A stretch of DNA of 64,000 nucleotides from assembly GCA_947846985.1 (NCBI GenBank), contig CANTUZ010000001.1, forward strand, positions 71,627,521 to 71,691,520. The letters run 5' to 3'. The notes under the pieces are model-generated. The model worked only from the letters and a program-made list of their open reading frames with translations. It searched no databases and was not told where the DNA came from. The translations under genes and the position numbers were made by a program. Below, piece after piece: positions 37,540 through 49,500 of this stretch. This stretch comes from Fratercula arctica (lineage: Eukaryota; Chordata; Aves; Charadriiformes; Alcidae). Numbering within the stretch: the first letter of the stretch is position 1; every line of letters begins with the position of its first letter.

Positions 37540-40500
37540 CTGCAAGAGGAGAACGTGCACGTGAAAAGAACTGAAAGAAGGAAGTACCCAAGGTATTATT
37601 AAGAGAAAATATCCAAGACAAAAGCACAACACAGAAAAATGGGAGTTTTATGTGCCTTTCTTACGTTTGACACAAGAAAGCTTGCAGGTGAAAAGCTCTG
37701 AATGCTGTGCTTACATTCTGATTAATAGCAAGCAGTGTAATAAATCTGTGCCTTTAGCCAGCGATCCACCTTGTGATTGCACACTGTCTTTAATTTTTCC
37801 TGATGAAGAATCAAAGGCAATGGGGATCAGTCTGCAGAGCAGGCCTCCTACATCCACAAGAAGGCAATTAAGTCCACAACATACTATCAGAATTTCTGTA
37901 CTGTGCATGTTATGGGTCCTCCCATATGGGTTATGGGTCCTCCCATATGGGTTACGGGTTGAATCTGGAAGCATCACGGAAAACCTCACAGGGTATCAAA
38001 TCTCTGCATGGCCAGGAGGTTTGACCAACAGTCTACAATTATCCCACTCCTGTGGTCTACGGCCAGGAGCGGTGGTCTATTCCTGTGGTCAGGAGCACAG
38101 AAGAGGTTAGACAACCTGACTTCATATGATCAGCTGCTGAACAAAATTGCCTTGGCTGGTAAGGCAAAAAGAAAGAGGGGGGGAGTGGAAAAAGAAATGT
38201 TTCTTGCCCTCCCAGCCATATGCATAAAGTGCTTCCATATATGAGAAAAGATATGAGAGAAGATACAATACCTGGGCAGCAATGCAACAACTGGTGATAT
38301 AATGCAAGTGAAATAGAACATAGGGTCTCCCATCAGCCTCTCCATAGTCCAGTAGGGATTGGATGGAGGATGGCACACTGGGCAGGAAGCATTGTAAACC
38401 AGAGCCACAAAAAAAAATAAAAGGATACTGAAGATGCAAGATGACCAGTGAAGAAAAGTCTAGAACAAAAAAACAACAAAAGTGTAATGATTCTTTATAT
38501 TCTGAGAAATCTGCTGTGATTCTGAATTAAAACTTCTTGATTTCTGCAGCCAAATCCATGCACAGCAAAGAGTTTAGAGCCTTGCATTTTCAAATATTCT
38601 TATTATAGATAAAACACTACAAAGCTGTTTGCAGATCACAGTTTAAAACCTTTTTCATGTTTGCTTAAAATGCTTACTAAAAATAGAATGTACTGAGGGA
38701 ATGAAGCGATCATCTTCTGTTTTTGCAGAATGGCACTAAGGAAAGAATTACGTATATGCCAGTGAGTTTCTATGTAGGCTGTGGAAACCTTACCCAAGTT
38801 TTGGTTTCAATAGCCAGATGTAGTATGATGGTGAAAAGAGCTATTGTGGTGATGGGAGTTCCCCAGGAGAAGATATCCACCTCCGAATCATAGTAAGTCT
38901 GTAAAGAAGGAGACAGAAATTAGTCCAAGCTGTGTTGCCAGTTCTCCTCGAAATGCTTGACATGAAATGGCCTAAACCAAACACTTACGAAATAGGGGAT
39001 GAAGAAGCAAACCAGGCTTTGATACATAGCATCAATCATGTTCATCCAAAACATGTGTGGTTGGTACTCCTGTGGCATAAAAAAAATTAAGATAGTCAGA
39101 GCCTACTGAAAATGCTATTTGCTGGGATAGGTATTTTGAGGGGGATATTCCAATGGGCACTTTTAAGGGCTTGTGCCCTTCACAACTTGTGCTTCACAAC
39201 TTTGCCAATCAGTTACATACCCTTGGGTATGAAGTATGAAGAGTCTACCTGTGAGTTACTCTGTTCCGGGAGGACACTCTTCTGCTGCCTTTTTTTTTTT
39301 TCCCTGGCAGAGGGTGCAATGTGAATCTGACACTCAGGCCAGCAAACATTTACGAAGGTGCCCAACTTTATGCACTACATTTAGATCACTGATTTCAGGA
39401 CGAGCTCTCTGAGGTCTAAGCAGATGAGTAAATGGGTTTTACATCATCTACACAGAAGCACAGGGTATTTATTCGCAAGACAGAAAACAGAAAATGCACG
39501 CATACTTAGTAAAGAAGATCCACAACAAGGATCTTGAGCAGTAATTCATGCAGCAATGTTATAAATACATATATAAAACATATATATACATATATCTGTA
39601 TGTGTGCGCACAAAATTGCTCACCGAGAGCAATGTTAACCTAAAATTTTGGCTTAAAGAAATATACAATTGCAGGGGTATGAGTGGTCATACAAAAGACA
39701 CATATAAGGAAAAATAGTTTGCAAACAGCAAAATATTTATTTAATTTTGGGATACAGGCTACATCTCCATGCAGTGGGTTCATCAGGGCTCCTTTCCTTT
39801 ACGGATAATATCGCTGGAGCCTAAAAATGGGAACTGAAAGATGCTTAGAAATAATTACGGTGTTCTTTGGCCTACTGAAATAACATGTGGTTAAGCACTG
39901 GAACAGGTTGCTCAGCAGGACTGTGGAATGTCTGTTGTTGGAGACATTCAGAACTGGACTAGATAAAGATCTGAGCAACCTCATCTAGCTCTGAAGCTGT
40001 TTTGACCAGGGGATCATGATGGCCTCCTGGCCATCATGGATCAGATGGCCTCCACAGCCATCTAAATTATTCTGTCATTCTACAGGCTTTGAATCGGTGA
40101 CATCTTTTTGAAAGAGATCCTACCTGAAGCAGGATTTTTGGCAGGTTTTTAAAATGCCTTTTAAGGTGACTGTTCAGAGAATATGCTCACTAGATTTCAA
40201 ACAAACTGAGAATGGTCCCTGGGCTGGCCTATGAGAAATAATTGTACTGTGAACCTGAGAGACTTCTCTCCTCAGTTTGCCAGCTGAAGACAGGCAGACA
40301 CAACTTCCCAACAAGCTTAAGGCATTACAAGATTTCTATCACCTTAAAAATGTGCAAGAAAGGAAGGTATTAACGTTACAGATCTTTTAGAGTGCAATGC
40401 ACTGGAACAGAAGAAATGTAGAAAATGCAAAACAACAGCTGGGTGAAAAAGAGAGAATTTGGACTAAGGCACTAAAAATAAGTTACACTAAAATTCTCCT

Positions 40501-43500
40501 TTTATCTTTCAGGACAGTGTCTAGCGATGTTACTAGATGCGTTGGGTACCAAACACAGGTGTACAGTTAAGAGGCAAAAACCACTCTCTGTCTCCTCTCA
40601 GAGGGTACAATGTCAGATACTTTCAAGAAAGGCTTTTGCCTTGGAAGCAATGTCTCAATATGGATAGTTTTGCCCAGCAGAAAGATTTTCCCACAGTATG
40701 CTCCTGCAATTCCTTCTGTTTGCACTGTACAATTCAAGCAGATGGGGACAAGGTGTTTTCAACAGCTGAATCTGTCATCTGCTGGTGACTGCCTCCCTCA
40801 GAGTCCCAGTCTATTGGCCTCCGTGCTTAATCCTAAAGCCATCTCTCTCTTCTGACTGTTTGTAAAGGGCTGAGGCCTGAAGTTCTGAGCAAGTAATGTG
40901 AGGTTATTCTGTGAAAGGCCGCACTAGTCTACAAGGTATAATCTGCTTTACTTCTGTGGTTATTTGTGAGCCTGGACCATGAGGGAGGTGTTCAGCTTAG
41001 GCTGACTTAAAGCATCCAGCCTTCTCTGCTGTTACATATTTCAAAATATAGCTGGTTTTTCTTCTTGCTTGTTTGTTTTAAACATACTTTTGGCATTTAA
41101 ACATTTTCACTCAGATGAGAAATATCACAAAATAATAATAATAACAACTTCTCAGACCGTTTATATCAGTCATCCACCCTTTGGGAGTAGGGGTTTAGTA
41201 CCTTTAGTTTCAGTTGAAACTAAAGATGTTTAGGAAAAAAAATTACAAAAAGCAAGAAGTTTTTACCTCCATATTCTGGCCACTTTTATAAAGCTGAGGT
41301 ACAGCAATTAACACTTCAGCTGGCACGTCCTTATCCAGCACACCAGTAATCAGTTGCGGAAGAGAAGAGAAGAGCAAATTAAAGAAGATGAGATACCACT
41401 GATCAATCATTGATGAGCCAGAGAACCCACAGTAGAACTGGTACCAGAAGAGAAGGGCCACAAACATCTGAAAGAGAATGAGCAATGCTGTAAATATGAC
41501 AAGATAAGCAGGATCATCATCCCATTATGTTCTGAAACAATTCTGATTCCAGTTCTGCAAGGACTTATCTATGAACGCTAAACATGTGAGCAATCCTTCT
41601 AAGGATACCTTCGTCTTTAACTCGCTGTTCCTGATGCCGGGGCCACTTAGCTAAGCTGCAAACGTTTGGCACACCTGCAAGTCTTTGTGCTGCTGGAACC
41701 TCAGATCTCAGGTGTCAGGGATGACATGACACAAAATTAACTTTCAGTTCAAATGAAACTCTGAGGTGCAATTTAACTAACGGTAAAAAGCTCTCCCAAC
41801 CATCACTGACCTCTAGATATATGAGTACTCATCTCACAGCACCTACGCTCCTATTGTAAGAATAAGCATTTCCATAATAATATCCTTTGCTGCCTTGAGA
41901 TGTTTTGTGAGGCTCTGCTGGTCTACAATAGGTAAATGCAGAGATTTTTTGCAAGACCAGCATAAGACTAGCAGCAGCAAGGGAGGTGAAACTGTAAGGT
42001 CTAGCAAAGTTTTCTTAACTATTCTATCTCTGTGCTTTGAAATTCAGCAAATCAGCAGCGCTGTGAAGATTCCTCAGCCTCCCTTACTCATCGGCTGTAT
42101 CAAGAAATCAGCTGCAGACACAGCTGCAGTGGGATTGTTCATGTAGTTGGGTTGGAATCCCCCAAAAAGGGAAAAACCACACAACTTGTTTCTTCTACAA
42201 TCTCTGCAGCGTGGAGGATCTAGAGGTTTTTAGGGCTCAGGAGAGGTGCCGATCTCACCCGGTGAGGGGGGATTTGAGGCCTAGAAAAAGACAGGCAGCT
42301 TCCTAGGGAAGGAAATAAAATCCCAGGCTTGGTCCTCCTAAAACTGCAATTTTTATTATTCTTTGTAAAGTGATTAACACTAAACGGAAGGCAACTAGAA
42401 AAACCCTGTCAATTGTCCCTCGAGGGTTTTCCCCATTTTAACCATGAAGAAGGGAAATGACATGACCTCTCCTCTCACTTCCTCTTCTCTTTATATTCTG
42501 CTCTTAAAAGCTTTCAGTCAGCTGGAGTATGTTAACCCTTCATCATTTTTAGTTATACAGAGGTAAATACAGATCTGTTCTATCTGTACGCCAAAATGTG
42601 GTTGAAATTTTAACGTAGGAGGAAAAAAAAAAAAAGCTATGGTTTGCTTAGTCAGTGAAAACTGCTATAAGGAGAGTAAGCCTATCTTGTGAAGGGGAAC
42701 TGACACAGAATAAGAGGGTCAGTCCTGCTGTAGGTAAATGTATATATATTTTGTTATATATATAGATATATTGTATATACATGTTCAGGCAATGTTTGCA
42801 TACTACAATGAAATGGCTTGTATATCAGCAGCAACACACATCTCACTCTTTGTGAGCCTATACTATAAACTAGCCTATTAAAAGTTAAATGTTAGTATTT
42901 TTTTTAAGGATCACCTCTAGAAATGTTTCTGTAAATACATCTCAGGAAAAATATCTTCCTCTGGCCAAAACAAGACGGAGTTACCAGAGCTTACCCTCTT
43001 CAGTGCAGTTGTCTGGGAGACGGCAATTTCATTTCAAAATCGAACCAATTTTGAAATTTATTTCCTTTCCACACCCAAAACCCAAGAAAACTTCCCAAGT
43101 CTTTTCTCAAAATGGAATTGCAGATTTATATATGTGAATTTAGATACTTTTCTCTCACTCATTTGAAATAAACAAAATCCAGCTAATCCTGGGCCTAAGA
43201 AATTTTCCTCTCTAGACCCTTGCTAAAATTAACCTGTCTTGGAAACAGTTTCTCTCTTACAAAAATGGGTAGTTTGATGAAAATACAGTCAGCTGAAAAA
43301 TTTCCTACCACCTTTAGTATGGGTCTCAGCAGCGCCGTCAAAGAAAGCTGTACAAATAAATGACATTTCAGTAACCAAGCTTAAATCAGATTTTTTCCCC
43401 CTGAAATTTTATTTTGGATTAAACAAGCGTCTAATTGAATTTCAAATATAATGCTCCCTCTTGCTTCTGTGCATTACCCCCCTGAAAAAGTCAAAACAGA

Positions 43501-46500
43501 TTTACATAAAAAGTTAATTAAATTTTAAACAGAAAAGGTTTCCTTTTTTCCCCCAGATGAGACTGTTTTATGAATGTGGCTCTGACAGAATTTCTCAGTG
43601 AATGAAGTATGTGCCAAAAAATGTCCAGTGCTGTTTTACAGAGATAATCTACAAAGGGGAAGAAGCAGCGCGTGCTTGTGCAGGCAGAATTTTGTTTACA
43701 TGAAATCCCTTTTCATCAAGCTCAGATATTTCCAGTCATGCTATGTTTCAGTTTATATTTTACTTGTATTTTTATCATCTCCACCAAGCCAAACATCTTC
43801 TTGGATAAGTCATCTGAGTTTCCAAATGGCTTTTCCAGTAATTTGGAGTTTAAACTTTGAGTTAGATAGGTTCTAGTGGAGAATGGAAAATTTTCTAATA
43901 TGAACAAATGGGGAAAAAAACACTTGAGGAAACAGAAAACTTGCAGAACATTTGCAGTGTAGCTATCTTGACTCTCTGCAGGGAATCACCCAGAACAGTC
44001 TCCTTGCAAAAGGATCAGGTGCTCACATCTTTCATTTTTGAATATTCTTTCCTTAAGCGTAGGCACTGTGTCAGACATATTCCTGTCTGTACGCTGGATA
44101 CCCCACTACACTGTTAGAGTCAGTAGCAACAAGTATTGCTCAGAAAGCTCTCAAGGCTGACAAAGCAGAGCCAACACACAGAGACTTCTTGAGTTATATC
44201 CTAGCCTTGAGGCAGCAGCTTCTGAAAATGTCTTACTAAAAATGGCATGAGAAATAATACTTGTAATCAAGGGCAGTTGTACCAAAGGAAATGGACAATT
44301 TTACACGGGCTAAACAAAAATATAGATGTATAAACAACATCTCTGGCTGCTGATTGCTGGAATGTCTTATGTGTATTACTTCTTTTTTTTAATTTTTTCT
44401 TATTTTAATGTAAGATGGCTCTGCATACACTTCTTGGAAGTTGAGATTCGATACTGTCGAAGTGTATCTTGGAAACATACAGCACTGGGAGTGGGAGCAC
44501 AGACGTTCAGCACCATTCAGGATCAAGCCTTAAAACGCAGGCATTTGAACATCAGCACATATTTCACTGTTGTGCTTCAACAGGTGGCTCTCCACTCAGT
44601 GCAGCGTTATTTAAATCCGCATGCTAATTCAGACTCAGGCAGCAGTTCTAGACTGTCCACATCCCTCCTTTCTTTTGTGTCTGGAAGGGTGCTTGCATGC
44701 AGTTTCTGATCAGACCACAGAAGGTATTTTAAGACACTCGTGTTAACACAAAGACGCTTTATTAATTCTTTAGCTCCCTTAGGTATTCTTATGATGTTCA
44801 AAATTTTGAGCAAATGATGGTCTTCTCCTGATAAAATACCTACCTTCAAATTGAGATTGGACAGGGATTAGTCAGGCCAAGAGGAATTTGAGCTAAAAAG
44901 GTGCCACTGATTAAAAAAGTTGAGGATTAGATTAAACTTAGAAAGCAACTTCTACAAAACTGAGAGACAAATTTGTAAAAATTTAATTTGTAAATTTGTA
45001 AAAAGTACAAAATTTTTACAAAATTTAAAGTTTCTTTTCTGATATTGAAGAAAAAATCCAGTCTCCCGCTCACAGTTCACACGTTGCCCTCTAGAGCAAA
45101 CAGAGGTGTGAGATCTCTGGCTCTCTTCTTTTTCCCCGCTTCTTCACATCCCTCGCTCCCAAGGTGATTTGTAGGTGTTGCAAGTGAGCACATCTGTGTG
45201 CCTGCCAGTGACTCCCACACAGCTAACAGAATTCTTGGTTGTCTTGTTAGGCAGTTTTCAATCAGTCATCTTTGCACTCCAAGATCAATGCAAAGGGCCT
45301 TTGTCAGGGCCAAGGAGTCGAGCTGCTGCTGGCCCAGTGCCCAGTACTGGACTAACTCCTGTTTCATACACCAGGGAGGAAACCCAGACACGTAGTCTGC
45401 TCTTTACCACAGTGCACTTCCTTTCTAATGAACTCTCTTGGTTAGTTGGGAGTAAGATAATAAAGAAAAAAACCTTCCAAATCTCTGCATCTGAGACACA
45501 GAGAAGACTAAAATTATCTCAAGTCACTAGGGAATATGTACAGCGATTCATAAGCAATGATGAGATAGGGTCAGGAAGGGAAAACACACTCAACAGCTAC
45601 TTTGGACCAATGCTGGATGGCTTTGGCATTAAAGACTCCTGTGTCTAGCCATCTAAATTCTGCAAAACTGCTCTATAAAGAAACTTTTCTTAAGCAGTGC
45701 TTGTTATTTCTGTTACCTAATTTGCACATTCAGCAGCACGCTGTAGCTGTTATGGAGTAGGTCCTGTATTTCTGCAAATGGCAGCCAGCTGTCTTTCAAC
45801 TCTGCAAATTTCTTTGCAGCTTATTTATAAAGCATTTGAAGGCTGACCTAATGCTCACTTAGCACAAAATAAACCCTAGAAACATGTGGTGGCATAAAGC
45901 TGCCAAGTCAAACACTTACTGCATTTTTGTAGAAGAAATACAGCACCATGTTGGCGAGTCGGGAATAACACCAGTGTCCATGAACGAGCAAGAGCTTCTC
46001 CAAATGCCGGAACCTTGGGATTGCGAAGTCGCTTGCCATCACCGCCTTCAATGAAGGAAAAGTTGGAATGATTATAGTCAAGCGTCGCTTTCAACACCAA
46101 CAGGGAATCTAGTTGTCATCTCAACTCATAACAGTCAATGGAAATTGTACCGATGAAGAACGAAATCCATTACAGGGCATCTGAAATGCAGCTACTGGTG
46201 CATTGATTTGGAATACTCGTGAGCAAACCCGGCAGCTTGGCAGAACATGCGAGGCAGCCTGGTCCTCGCCCAGAGGAGATTACAGTCTACATTCCAGATG
46301 GTGACAAGCAGCAGCAAAAAGGGAGAGGTGGGAGAATGGCTGGCAATCGCAGTCACATGAGCACGAAGGCTCGGGGCCCGCCTGCGAACATCCTGCTGGC
46401 TGTAGCATCTTTCTCTGTAAAAACTACAGGGTACTTACAGGGCAAAATGAATTGCCAGAGGATAAAATAAGAAAAGCGCAATTAAGTGGCTGCATCATAA

Positions 46501-49500
46501 TTACTGGACTTTAAAAGACAAAGTCATAAAAATGTTAGTTTTAATTACATTTGCCATCCCGGTTTATGAAGTTTACTTGGCTGTCCTGAGAGATCAGTAT
46601 TTGGAGGTATTTTTAAAACTGCATGTTTTCTAAAACTGTTTATGAAAAAATCACACTAGATGAGACTCCTCTGGGACTTTGCAGACTGCCAAATCACACT
46701 GACAAAATGCATCACCCGGTTTCTCTCTAATTCTGACTAAAATTCAGGATACTGTACATCTAGATGAGACCTTCTTGTTAATGATACTGTTACTGCAGTT
46801 GTTTCATGATTTTCCTTATCCCTAGGATCACACTAATATTTCATTTAATATTATTTTACATTTCATTTTCTATTCTGGTATCACCTTTCTTCTCACAGTT
46901 CAGCAAAAACATGAGAAAAGGTGACAACCCCCAAAGGAACAATGTCTTCCTCACACTCTGCAGGGTATATTTTGGCTGTATTTTTAAATGAGAGACATCT
47001 TTCCTTTCAATCTTTCCTTATTCCTTTTCTTGGTAAATCATCAAAAGGGCTCAGTTTTCCCAAATAAGTGCTTGTAGAAGCTACTAAAATAAACTCTAAA
47101 ACAGTATGCAAAGGAGGGTGTAATAATGCATTGTAATGGATGTATATATAAACTGGGACATTTTTCAATATGTTGACGCATCCTAGGATTTCTCAGGTAC
47201 TGAGACAGATACACTTGTTACAACCTCCCTGCACAGAACAGTCTGATTTGTCTTGCAGACATAGAGCTATCTTGGAGTTTGAGGAGAACAGAGCTCTGCT
47301 ACGTCTGCTTCCCTGTGCTCCACCCCATCTCAGCCTATTCCAATGTTAAAACAAAACTGTTAGCTTCTCTTCATTTGTGCTTCTAACATAGTACTTCATA
47401 ACACATTGTGAGAAGTGTTGGTTTTTTTTTTTCTTTTTTATTCCATTTTGATTACAGTGAGGAACACAGTGAGGAAGATAGTGTTATCCAATTACATTTA
47501 CATGTTTATTTAGTCTCAAAATATCCCCTTGATTTTCACATTTTTATTTTTTTCTTCCAGCTTTTTCACAGGAAAAAGTGATTCATGCTCCACATGCTTC
47601 CACAGAATGTGGAAAGAAAATAAATCAGAGAGTATTGCTGGTTTAGACGTCTAAATGCTCAACGCCTTCTAAATACCAGCATGTGTAAGATTCTGACAGT
47701 TGTTTATAGTAGAGGCCTGCATGGTTCCTTAGGACCTTGCAGAAGGAAGGGATCTATAAACATTTTCCACTTTGTTGAAATTTCGTTTAGAAAAAAACAG
47801 GTAGTTTAATGGGTTAATGAGCAAATAGCTTTCAGATTTGAATACATCTCAAAAGCCAGGGGCATTTGAGGACTGGTTATTGTCAGTGTATGAGCTCAAC
47901 TGAAAGTGGCATAATGGGGAGAGGAGTAAAAAAAAAAAAAATGCTACGAGCACTGTTATGTCTGCATTGGGAAAAAAAAGTGATCTGAATTAAAACACAG
48001 GTGATAGGAGCTGATAAGTTCATAAGAGATGATAAGACCCAAGGAGTTTGTGGCAGACTTTTTTGAATTGACAGGCTTGGAGGGGACCCCACAAAAACAA
48101 TCTCTGCTGGGCTCTCTGGAGCCTGGACTGCCTGCAGAGTCATACTGCAGAAGTTATGTAAAGCTCTTGGAGCCTGGTGAAGGCTGTGGAACAACAAATA
48201 CAGTTGGCATCAGCTTAATCCAAGATTTCCTTTTCTCCTGCCGTCTCCAGCCATCAAAGTCAAATTCATAGGGTCTATGCCTGGGATGCCATATACACAA
48301 TGAGTATCTGAATATTTTTGTGGTAGCTTCTTTCCAGTCAAATTGAAAGCTGCTAATGTGTTTGGAGAAGCATTTTTAATGGATTGCAGGCCTGAAATCT
48401 GTCTGAAGAGCGCTGATGGGCATTCATTTGCCCTGGAGATTACATTGTCTGGATGATTACAAGAAAGAGAACTTGTCTAATAGCTCTGCTGGGTCAGGCT
48501 GAAGACCATCTTCCATAGTATCCAGCCTCCAACAATGGCCGAGAGAGGATGCCTTTGGAAGAGTATATGAATAAATAAGAAAAACATCTACTGACTTTTC
48601 TCCAGAGTACTATCCTAGCTTCTGGTGATCTGCATGTCAGAAAATGCACAAAGTTGACATCCAAGCTCAAAGCTCAGTAAAATTTTTGTTTCAGAAATTT
48701 GTGTGTTGATGCAAATAAATTATAGCATTCAGGAAATGCCATGGAATAAAATTTTATAGCCAACTTGTGTTCTGTGTGAAGGAGGCCTCCCCTCTTGAGC
48801 AAAACATTCAACCACTGCTGCAAAAAATGCAATGTGGGTCAGAGAACCACCCACTGGTAACTAAGTTAGGGAGCATGCTCATCTGCTCAGGTCCTGAGGA
48901 TGGAAACACTTCCCATCTTCTCTGAAAAGCTCTTTGACATATACTCAGCTACTCCGTTTTCTCATGCAATCAGTCTGCACCCGGCCCAAATACAAGACAG
49001 ACTGTGGAAATGAGGTATCTTCCTCATTCTCTGTGTCTTACTGCCACGGCTGGTGCTAACACTGCAACTACACTAGCAGTAGAGGAGGCAGACGTAATAG
49101 GTAATACAGTAGGTAATACATCCTGTACCTATACATCCTCTCTTCTGGGGATGGGAGAAGTGGTAAACCCAGTAATCACAGGCTGAACACATCCAAGTCC
49201 CCTTACCTTGCTGTTCCCTGTGGCAGGAAACGGGGAGAAAACCCAAGACTTGGAACAGTGTGTATGGAGCAGTGGTTCTGCAATGGGCTGCAATTTTCTC
49301 TTTCTTCTCTGCTCTGCTCTCAGAATAGGCTCAGTGAGAGGGATGTGTGGATGGCTGGGCTAAGGGTCACCACCACACCATGCAAATAAGCTGCATCAGC
49401 TGGATGGGCTTGTGCAGCTACTCCACAGGTGAAGCATACCCAAGCAATACAGGAGAGAGGACAATAAAAGCCAGAATAAGCTGAACCTTCATTTCCTAAG

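Larger units (their letters stand above)
39070..41266 (-). other. ATP10A intron i-j
   Basis: A 2,197-nt intron with an ATAT-rich simple repeat (about 39566-39606) and a degenerate CR1 remnant at 39886-40085. The rest is unrecognised. Confidence 0.8.

Noticed and set aside
42147..42175. GGGTTGGAATCCC as a CR1-like match
   Set aside because: Only about a dozen bases agree and no neighbouring CR1 blocks follow.
45175..45648. 157-codon plus-strand frame in ATP10A intron h-i
   Set aside because: It is antisense within an intron and has no recognisable similarity or transcript signals.
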